Positions 1 to 4,848 of a stretch of DNA of 8,645 nucleotides are shown here, piece after piece; the first letter of the stretch is position 1, and the number at the start of each line of letters is the position of its first letter. A program made the translations under genes and the position numbers. The DNA is from Syntrophobacterales bacterium. GTDB taxonomy: Bacteria > Desulfobacterota > Syntrophorhabdia > Syntrophorhabdales > WCHB1-27. Where the stretch lies: assembly GCA_017881765.1 (NCBI GenBank), contig JADGQN010000189.1, positions 1 through 8,645 on the forward strand. The letters run 5' to 3'. Below the pieces are notes generated by a model. That model saw nothing but the letters and a program-made list of their open reading frames with translations. It searched no databases and had not been told where the DNA came from.

Positions 1-462
1 CCGATCGAGCATCCCGCGCCGTACGATATTCACAACGAAGGGACCACGCCCGGGATCAGAAAGGTGATCTCGCTTCTCGACGAGGAACGCATCAGTGTAA
101 GGGAAGGCTTTGGTTATAGGCCTAACCACTATCCCCTCGAGGATTACTATGACGAGACACGACCCAACGAGTGGATGTACCCCAGGGAGTCCAAGCAACT
201 CCTGATGGCAAGCCGGCTCTGGTCCGAGAAGATCGATTACCGCCATCGCTACGTGACAGAGGATATTGCGTGTGGTCTGGCTTTCCTCGTGTCGGCTGCC
301 GCGTTTGCAGGAGTGGACGTTCCAATCGCCCGTTCGCTCCTCACCATCGCCGGGGTGGTGGCCGGGACCGACTTCATGAAGACAGGGAGAACCCTCAATG
401 CCCTGGGGCTGTCAACGCTGTCCATGGAGCAGTTGAAGAGGCTCCTCGTGGAAGGCGAGTAG
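1..462 (+). CDS. Opine (octopine/nopaline) dehydrogenase family protein, C-terminal part; 5' end outside window
   Basis: Frame 1 is open from the first base, so the gene begins upstream; the GTG at 64 is internal, because residues before it (IEHPAPYDIHNEGTTPG) fit the family. The 153 visible residues correspond to the all-helical C-terminal domain of the NAD/NADP octopine/nopaline dehydrogenase family, seen in the EGTTPGI turn, the YYDE...EWMYPRESKQLL stretch, YRHRYVTEDIACGL and the ending GTDFMKTGRTLNALGL. Family members reductively join, or oxidatively split, an amino acid and a 2-oxo acid using NAD(P)H in the cytoplasm. The Rossmann domain lies outside the window, so cofactor choice cannot be read. 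A TRAP binding-protein gene follows 127 bp later on the same strand, suggesting a link to uptake of a related compound. The substrate is unknown; many family members outside marine invertebrates and Agrobacterium have no proven opine substrate. Confidence 0.85.
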   Translation, partial: PIEHPAPYDIHNEGTTPGIRKVISLLDEERISVREGFGYRPNHYPLEDYYDETRPNEWMYPRESKQLLMASRLWSEKIDYRHRYVTEDIACGLAFLVSAAAFAGVDVPIARSLLTIAGVVAGTDFMKTGRTLNALGLSTLSMEQLKRLLVEGE

Positions 463-476
463 CCTTCGTGACGAGG
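444..476 (+). terminator. Two-tier hairpin spanning the opine dehydrogenase stop codon
   Basis: An inner 6-bp stem GAAGGC/GCCTTC (451-456 with 462-467) closes a GAGTA loop that contains most of the TAG stop. An outer 5-bp stem CCTCG/CGAGG (444-448 with 472-476) encloses it across a small internal loop. No run of T follows, so intrinsic termination is unproven; it may protect the mRNA 3' end or act as a weak terminator before the TRAP gene. Confidence 0.4.
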
Positions 477-479
477 CAG

Positions 480-492
480 GCGTATGATACGC
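480..492. promoter_or_regulatory. Perfect 13-bp interrupted palindrome, possible operator
   Basis: GCGTAT-G-ATACGC is a perfect 6+1+6 inverted repeat placed 98 bp upstream of the TRAP binding-protein start, in the gap after the opine dehydrogenase gene. The short arms and single-base centre suit a dimeric DNA-binding regulator better than an RNA hairpin. Function is inferred from position only. Confidence 0.3.
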
Positions 493-576
493 AGGGACAA
501 TTCGGCTGTTTCGAGAAGGAGGTGACGGCAGGAACAAAGATTGCGGCAGTATTCATTAAATGTTGGACTTAAAACA

Positions 577-584
577 GGGGGAGG
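577..584 (+). promoter_or_regulatory. Ribosome binding site that fixes the start of the TRAP binding protein
   Basis: GGGGGAGG ends 5 nt before the ATG at 590. An in-frame ATG at 560 would add ten residues, but it lies upstream of this site, lacks its own good site and would put a charged stretch ahead of the signal peptide. Confidence 0.75.
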
Positions 585-589
585 TAATT

Positions 590-1627
590 ATGAAAAGGGA
601 GAGACTCATAGCGTTATCGATTATCGTCTTCTTCATGTGCGGTTTCACGGCCGTCTTAAGTGGAGTGGCAAGAAGCCAGGCAACCATACATCTTAACTAC
701 GCAAACTTCCCACCGGAGGGAACGTTTCCATGTGTGCAGATGGAGAGGTGGGCAAAAGAGGTAGAAAAGCGGACTACCGGCAAGGTGAAGGTCCACACAT
801 TTCCGGGAGGCACACTCGTTAGCGCAAAGAACATGTTTGACGGTGTCCAGTCGGGAATCACTGACATCGGAAACTTTGCAATGAGCTACCAGCCCGGCCG
901 CTTCCTGGTTTCAGAGGCAATTTCCCTTCCTGTCGGATTTCCCAGCTCCAAGGTTGCAAGCATGGCTTTGTATGATTTACTCGAAAAATACAATCCTAAA
1001 GAGTTTGAGGGCGTAAAGATACTTGCCGCGTTCACATCTCCACCCTCCAGCTTCATGACCAAAACGCCCGTAAGAACTCTTAAAGACCTGAAAGGCATGG
1101 AAGTAAGGGTATCCGGGACCCTGGCGGATGCGGTCCAGGCACTGGGTGCTACACCCGTCGCGATGCCCCAATCTGACACACCTGAGGCGATCCAGAAGGG
1201 TGTGGTGAAGGGCATCGTCTCTTCCATTGAAGTCCTCAAAGACTTCAACTTTGCCGCTTACTGTCCGTACACGACCATAGTCAACATAGCCCTCACCGAT
1301 TTCACGGTGGTCATGAACAAGACTAAATGGAATTCACTTCCACCCGACGTAAAAAAGGTATTCGATGATCTGAAACGGGAACAGTCGGAATGGACAGCCA
1401 AATATGTGGACGATCACGTGACGGAAGCCGTGGCCTGGTCAAAACAGAAGTATAATCACCAGGTGCTGCAGCTGCCCGCGTCCGACAAGGCAGAGATACC
1501 AAAACTGATGAAACCGATAATCGATGAGTATATCAAGAGGGCCAAATCCGAGGGTTTGCCGAGTGCGGAGATCGTGAAAGACGTTTATGCCTTAAAAGCA
1601 AAGTACGAGAAGGTCTATAAGGAGTAA
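590..1627 (+). CDS. TRAP transporter solute-binding protein, DctP family
   Basis: This 345-residue protein is a periplasmic binding protein of a tripartite ATP-independent periplasmic (TRAP) transporter, which captures a carboxylate-containing solute for import driven by an ion gradient. Residues 1-31 form a Sec signal peptide: a basic MKRER start, a hydrophobic core, and probable cleavage after SQA. The mature part shows the DctP-family order: HLNYANFPPEG at the first strand, an RWAKEVEKRTTGKVKV helix-strand, GITDIG near residue 90, LKGMEVRVSG near 168-176 with Arg173 in the place of the conserved carboxylate-binding arginine, and TPEAIQKGVVKG near 198. Length is normal for the family. No dctQ or dctM membrane gene follows; the next gene is unrelated, so the permease is either upstream, elsewhere, or shared. 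The neighbouring opine-dehydrogenase-like gene hints at an amino-acid or keto-acid derivative as ligand, but this is inference. Confidence 0.9.
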   Translation: MKRERLIALSIIVFFMCGFTAVLSGVARSQATIHLNYANFPPEGTFPCVQMERWAKEVEKRTTGKVKVHTFPGGTLVSAKNMFDGVQSGITDIGNFAMSYQPGRFLVSEAISLPVGFPSSKVASMALYDLLEKYNPKEFEGVKILAAFTSPPSSFMTKTPVRTLKDLKGMEVRVSGTLADAVQALGATPVAMPQSDTPEAIQKGVVKGIVSSIEVLKDFNFAAYCPYTTIVNIALTDFTVVMNKTKWNSLPPDVKKVFDDLKREQSEWTAKYVDDHVTEAVAWSKQKYNHQVLQLPASDKAEIPKLMKPIIDEYIKRAKSEGLPSAEIVKDVYALKAKYEKVYKE

Positions 1628-1657
1628 GGTAATTCCGGGCCTTCTGATCGCAGGATA

Positions 1658-1680
1658 CGGCGCAGAGTCGACTCGTGCCG
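1658..1680 (+). terminator. Imperfect hairpin downstream of the TRAP binding protein
   Basis: CGGC (1658-1661) pairs with GCCG (1677-1680) around a perfect 10-bp palindrome GAGTCGACTC (1665-1674). It sits 30 bp after the TRAP stop codon. There is no T-run behind it, so its role as a terminator is only positional inference. Confidence 0.3.
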
Positions 1681-1778
1681 CGGGCGTGAAAACAATCAAT
1701 CGCCATGAGACCGACGGCTGGGCCTCAAACAGAGTGGACCATAAAAGAGCTCTTCGTCATAGTAATTGACTTTTGAAG

Positions 1779-1798
1779 ATGGGACCCCACGGTCCCGT
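1779..1798 (+). other. Leader hairpin upstream of the secreted-protein gene
   Basis: GGGACC (1781-1786) and GGTCCC (1791-1796) form a perfect 6-bp stem with a CCAC loop, extended by an A-T and a G-T pair on the outside. It lies about 115 bp before the preferred start of the next gene and would be in its 5' leader. No T-run follows. It could be a leader structure or have no function. Confidence 0.3.
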
Positions 1799-1912
1799 GA
1801 AAGAAATTGGCCTGAGGAGGGCGTTCAAAGTCCTGTCTGGACATCACCGGGCGTATCTGATACAAATAAGGGTATGTCGGTCAAATGGTGGGATAATGCG
1901 CAGGCGAGGATG

Positions 1913-3055
1913 ATGAAAGAGCCCGGACACATGTATTTCCGGCCCGTAACGGGTTGCCTTCTTCTCGCGCTGCTGTTGATCCTGCTGCATCAACCCGTCG
2001 CGGCGTCATCTCCCACAGACGATTTGAGCCCTGTAACCGCTGCGGCGATGAAATTGGTACAATTTTGCATCGAGCCCAAGAATGGCCTTGATGAACAGGC
2101 TGTGGCTACCCTTGTGGATCACGTCCTGAGTTCGAAGCAAGACAGGGAGTACGCCCTTCCGACATCCCTGGAATGTACCGGGGCTTATTATGAATTCGAC
2201 ACGAAGATCGCCTTTCCTCGATTCATCGAGTACTCGTACAACCCTCTTATCCCGGCGGTGATCACGAGACCATCTTCTCTGCGTTACTCCTCTTGGACCG
2301 CCCCCCGAGGTGAGACTCAAACGTTGCCCAACAGTTGGAAACCGGCTGCTCCCGCCGGAGTTCCGATCGTCATCCAGAGCATGCAGCACGAGTCCGACAC
2401 CCCCGACCTCAACAGCGGTGTCTATCATGAATACGATTTGAAAAGAACGCTCATCCTGCTCAATCACAAGGGACACCAGGTAATGGTCTCCGTATCAAAA
2501 CAGATCAATACCTCCAATGTCGGGAAAAAAGGGATTATTCTGGGCAATGACAGCGACTGGAACTACTACTACTCAGGACAACCCGGAACTCCAATGACTG
2601 GTCTTGGATGGGTCAAGTCCTACATCTACGATTATTTTTCCATTGGTGTTTATGTGGACACCGCACCACCCATGGTCAGGACCGGTGTTTTTCAATGGCT
2701 GCGCGCCGGCTGGACGGGGATTAACTTTGTTAAACCAAGCCACATCCTTGGCGGGCTGAAACGCTTCGCCCGCGATAGTAAACTGATCCTGGAATCCCCT
2801 CGTCTTCCTGCCCCCAATCAGATGATCTCCACTTACCAATTGCTTTCGAATATGCCGGCAGCCGATTTGATCAAGAAATATGCTGCCTTGCAGCAAGCGC
2901 AACGATCTTTGGCCATCCAGCTCGGCAAAATCAGCAAGTCCGATGGAGAAGAGCAACTATCCTTTGCCAACACTCCAAAAGAGCAGATGGTTGAAGAGCT
3001 TATGCTGGAGTATCTCAAAACGACGCTTGGGAGAGATTCCAGAGGCATCCCATAA
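1913..3055 (+). CDS. Unrecognised secreted protein, about 380 residues
   Basis: I do not recognise this family. The frame is open from a TTG at 1766, but the first 49 codons look non-coding. I chose the ATG at 1913 (GAGG at 1906-1909, close spacing) because it gives a clean signal peptide; ATG 1910 and ATG 1931 are alternatives (AAAGAG precedes the latter by 9 nt). Residues 14-31 are a strongly hydrophobic core ending QPVAA, with cleavage likely before SSPTDD; there is no lipobox. The mature part has a helical start, then an aromatic, strand-like middle (YYEFDTKIAFPRFIEYSYNP near 92-111, SDWNYYYSG near 214-222, YIYDYFSIGVYVD near 237-249), and a helical, charged C-terminus rich in Gln, Lys and Glu from about residue 316. 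Cys52 and Cys88 are the only mature cysteines and could pair in the periplasm. It stands alone: nothing adjacent on its strand within 1.2 kb downstream. Confidence 0.65.
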   Translation: MKEPGHMYFRPVTGCLLLALLLILLHQPVAASSPTDDLSPVTAAAMKLVQFCIEPKNGLDEQAVATLVDHVLSSKQDREYALPTSLECTGAYYEFDTKIAFPRFIEYSYNPLIPAVITRPSSLRYSSWTAPRGETQTLPNSWKPAAPAGVPIVIQSMQHESDTPDLNSGVYHEYDLKRTLILLNHKGHQVMVSVSKQINTSNVGKKGIILGNDSDWNYYYSGQPGTPMTGLGWVKSYIYDYFSIGVYVDTAPPMVRTGVFQWLRAGWTGINFVKPSHILGGLKRFARDSKLILESPRLPAPNQMISTYQLLSNMPAADLIKKYAALQQAQRSLAIQLGKISKSDGEEQLSFANTPKEQMVEELMLEYLKTTLGRDSRGIP

Positions 3056-3146
3056 TCCTTCTGCAGCTTCTTTCAGTTTTCTCATGGACAAAATGCCTCC
3101 CTTTCTAAAATTGTTATTGACGTAAATTCAGAGGCTTTGGATATGA

Positions 3147-3176
3147 TGTCACTCACTTGTTGAGCAGTGGGTGACA
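3147..3176. terminator. Ten-pair hairpin in the convergent gap
   Basis: TGTCACTCAC (3147-3156) and GTGGGTGACA (3167-3176) form a 10-pair stem with one G-T pair and a 10-nt loop. It lies between the end of the secreted-protein gene and the end of the convergent 76-codon gene, the expected place for a terminator serving either strand. No T-run follows on the plus strand. Confidence 0.4.
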
Positions 3177-3250
3177 CCTGGGCAGCACCTTCAAGGCGTG
3201 TAGGATCGTGCTATGTTTCTTAGATGCCCATAAACCTAACAGGGGTGGGT

Positions 3251-3481
3251 TCATTCCTGGATCGTGGCCAACGAAACAGGCAAATATTTCTTGACAGCCT
3301 CCTTGAACTCCGCCGCCCTGAGGGCACTGGGGAAGTCAAATAAATAGTACCCGTGCTCGCTTAGAAACTCCTTCGTTGCTCCTCTAACCGGCTGGAAACC
3401 AGCTATCTCACGTGCCAACGCTTTTACCATGGCACCCACTTTTCTATCTTTCCCGACGACATAAATCTTTGCTTCAGCCAT
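3251..3481 (-). CDS. Small hypothetical protein, 76 residues
   Basis: A short soluble protein with no signal peptide or membrane segment. It starts with a strand-like segment (AKIYVVGKDRKVG), then a helix (AMVKALAREIAG), a basic turn and helix (RGATKEFLSEHG), an aromatic strand (YYLFDFP), and an amphipathic helix (ALRAAEFKEAVKKYL). This strand-helix-strand-helix alternation suggests a small alpha/beta sandwich, but I cannot name a family. The ATG is preceded by AGGTAGGA at 7 nt spacing, which supports it as a real start. A 30-bp dyad lies directly upstream of that ribosome site. The gene is isolated: its downstream neighbour converges on it and its upstream neighbour is the 58-codon gene on the same strand, about 190 bp away. 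Confidence 0.65.
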   Translation of the reverse strand: MAEAKIYVVGKDRKVGAMVKALAREIAGFQPVRGATKEFLSEHGYYLFDFPSALRAAEFKEAVKKYLPVSLATIQE

Positions 3482-3497
3482 GCTGTAATCCTACCTG

Positions 3498-3527
3498 CCA
3501 TTGACAATTAGCATCTAATGCCAATGG
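3498..3527. promoter_or_regulatory. Two-tier 30-bp dyad directly upstream of the 76-codon gene
   Basis: Outer arms CCATTG (3498-3503) and CAATGG (3522-3527) and inner arms ATTAG (3507-3511) and CTAAT (3515-3519) are all perfectly complementary, separated by 3, 3 and 2 bases. On the minus strand the dyad ends 16 bases before the ATG, immediately ahead of the AGGTAGGA ribosome site. A TATAAG hexamer (minus strand, 3546-3551) lies just upstream and could be a -10 box. The dyad may be an operator or an RNA stem controlling translation. Confidence 0.5.
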
Positions 3528-3591
3528 CTCAGCCGCTTCATACTTCTTATATCCATATATTCCTCATTTTATGACCATAACAGTGAAGTCG

Positions 3592-3618
3592 TTAACTTGG
3601 CTAACTTCGCTAATCTCA
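3592..3618. repeat. Three imperfect 9-bp tandem repeats
   Basis: TTAACTTGG, CTAACTTCG and CTAATCTCA follow one another without gaps, sharing a TAA-T/C-T core. It is short and degenerate and lies in the non-coding gap between the two small minus-strand genes. Confidence 0.35.
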
Positions 3619-3647
3619 TTCGCCGGCGCTGAAGACATTAGGGGTGT

Positions 3648-3670
3648 CCTACTGACCTCGCATCAGTAGG
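3648..3670 (-). terminator. Perfect 8-bp hairpin just after the 58-codon gene
   Basis: CCTACTGA (3648-3655) and TCAGTAGG (3663-3670) form a perfect stem with a 7-nt loop, starting 2 nt past the stop codon of the minus-strand 58-codon gene. On the minus strand no T-run follows. On the plus strand the next bases are moderately T-rich. The position supports both the hairpin and the gene. Confidence 0.45.
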
Positions 3671-3671
3671 G

Positions 3672-3848
3672 TTATCTTGTTTCTTTCGAAAAGAACTTCA
3701 AAAAGGCAATCATGGTCTGTCTGTTATAATTCGTAACCTCTGGCACCTTCTGGTCCGGCATCCTTTCCTGCAGGAGATGGTAAAGTTCCCTGTCAGATAT
3801 CTTCTCGTAATCCGTTGTTATCCACCCCTTAGTATTCACCTTAATCAT
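3672..3848 (-). CDS. Small hypothetical protein, 58 residues
   Basis: An open frame of 58 codons plus TAA that reads like a genuine small soluble protein. It begins MIKVNTKGWITTDYEKISD, continues with a helix around DRELYHLLQERM (residues 19-30), then PDQKVPEVTNYN, and ends in an aromatic basic helix (MIAFLKFFSKETR). Charged, aromatic and hydrophobic residues are mixed as in real proteins, unlike the flanking spurious frames. ATG 3848 is the only standard start, since the frame is closed upstream by TAA. No good ribosome site precedes it, which is the main weakness; it could be leaderless or weakly translated. A perfect hairpin follows its stop by 2 nt. I do not recognise a family and assign no function. 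Confidence 0.45.
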   Translation of the reverse strand: MIKVNTKGWITTDYEKISDRELYHLLQERMPDQKVPEVTNYNRQTMIAFLKFFSKETR

Positions 3849-4251
3849 ATAAGTATTAACGCATAATGGAGAAATTACTTAAGTCTTTGGCCGGGCACTG
3901 CCATTCCGATGGATATCGATCCTCATGTACCGCCCTGCTATGGCAGGTCCACTCTATGAGGTTGCGGGTTTTTCTTCTTGAATCCTGCCAAGCAGCAGCG
4001 CACTCACGATTATAATCGGTAACCCTCGCTTTCTCAGTACTTGAGCGAATACGCAAGTAGGCAGGTGAGTGAAAGGTGTCGACTGCTTCCTGAATTCTTC
4101 ACTTCTCCTGTTTTGCTTCTTGACCACTGTTATGGATGGTAATGGTGAGGGCCGCGGTAGGCCTTGGCCCGCCGTTGGCTTTGAGCTGCCGGCTTGCGCC
4201 ACTCTTTTTTGATAACGTCCGGGCAACCGGCACCGGGAAGGGTCAAGACCG
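3849..4251. other. About 400 bp with no convincing gene
   Basis: Both strands carry only short frames with unnatural composition. The longest minus-strand frame (3954-4226) is rich in Arg, Ser, Pro and Gln and lacks a good ribosome site. Its end has a short hydrophobic run, LPIIIVSALLL, and a one-base shift there would read AGFKKKN. This faintly resembles a hydrophobic-plus-basic sorting tail, so the stretch may hold an eroded gene, but no intact coding region can be supported. Confidence 0.4.
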
Positions 4252-4280
4252 TTGACGATCTACACAGAAATGCTTAACGT
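4252..4280 (+). promoter_or_regulatory. Candidate sigma-70 promoter for the deoxyribosyltransferase-sheath pair
   Basis: TTGACG (4252-4257, five of six to the -35 consensus) is separated by exactly 17 bases from TAACGT (4275-4280). The latter keeps the important first T, A and last T of the -10 box. Transcription would start near 4287 and give a leader of about 57 nt before ATG 4344. Confidence 0.4.
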
Positions 4281-4343
4281 GGATTTATCAGAGTTGGAAG
4301 ATTCACCGCCGGCACTCTGAGCCCCACCAGGCGAGGTACCGTC

Positions 4344-4823
4344 ATGCAAGTCTACATTGCGCACCCTGCCTTCACAGAAGGGCAGACGGAGTTCAAGGAA
4401 CGGTTCATTGCCCGGCTGAAGGAACATGTTGGCAAGCTTAAAGATTGCGGACCGATCACCCTTATTGACCCTTTCCACTACGCACCTGACGTTGAAGGAA
4501 GCATAGAGCATAAGCTAGCTTCGTCCAGGGAGATCAAGAAGACGTGCCTCAACCTGCTGGATGGATGCAAGCTCCTCATCGCAGTGGTGGATGACAACGA
4601 CACCGGTACGGCATTCGAGGCGGGCTACGCTCACCACATGGACATGCCGATCATCCTCGTATCGAAAGGTACCTGCGACTCGGCAAACGCCATGCTCCTC
4701 GGCGCAGCCCATGCGAGGTTCGACAATGTCCTCGATGAATTCCAGCTCTCCCTGCTGGCCGGTCTGATCGAGTGGCACTACCTCCTGCTCTCGGGACCGT
4801 GGCTGGTTCCGGGAAAGAACTGA
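4344..4823 (+). CDS. Nucleoside 2-deoxyribosyltransferase-like protein
   Basis: The 159 residues match the size and pattern of the nucleoside 2-deoxyribosyltransferase/deoxyribohydrolase fold. The opening strand MQVYIAHPAF is typical. A central segment VVDDNDTGTAFEAGYAHHM (residues 81-99) holds the D-x-x-x-GTA-x-E-x-G-x-A signature, with Glu92 in the place of the catalytic nucleophile that forms the deoxyribosyl-enzyme intermediate. It is followed by MPIILVS, and SANAML at 113-118 supplies the usual late asparagine. Family enzymes swap bases on, or hydrolyse, deoxynucleosides or their 5'-monophosphates in the cytoplasm; some relatives are predicted toxin or defence effectors. ATG 4344 has GCGAGG 7 nt upstream. 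Tandem stops TGA-TAG end it, and the sheath gene starts 25 bp later, so the two are probably co-transcribed. Exact substrate, and whether transferase or hydrolase, cannot be told from sequence. Confidence 0.75.
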   Translation: MQVYIAHPAFTEGQTEFKERFIARLKEHVGKLKDCGPITLIDPFHYAPDVEGSIEHKLASSREIKKTCLNLLDGCKLLIAVVDDNDTGTAFEAGYAHHMDMPIILVSKGTCDSANAMLLGAAHARFDNVLDEFQLSLLAGLIEWHYLLLSGPWLVPGKN

Positions 4824-4848
4824 TAGCGTTGAAAATAAGGAGATAAAG

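Noticed and set aside
171..572. 133-codon frame overlapping the opine dehydrogenase end
   Set aside because: It is a shifted shadow of a clearly conserved coding region and has an Arg/Gly/Val-rich unnatural composition.
1766..1912. TTG-initiated extension of the secreted protein
   Set aside because: It would place about 49 charged, low-quality residues before the signal peptide, has no ribosome site, and the TTGAC there sits next to a leader hairpin.
4270..4320. Short plus-strand peptide frame just before the deoxyribosyltransferase-like gene
   Set aside because: Sixteen codons only, no ribosome site, and it overlaps the candidate -10 box.
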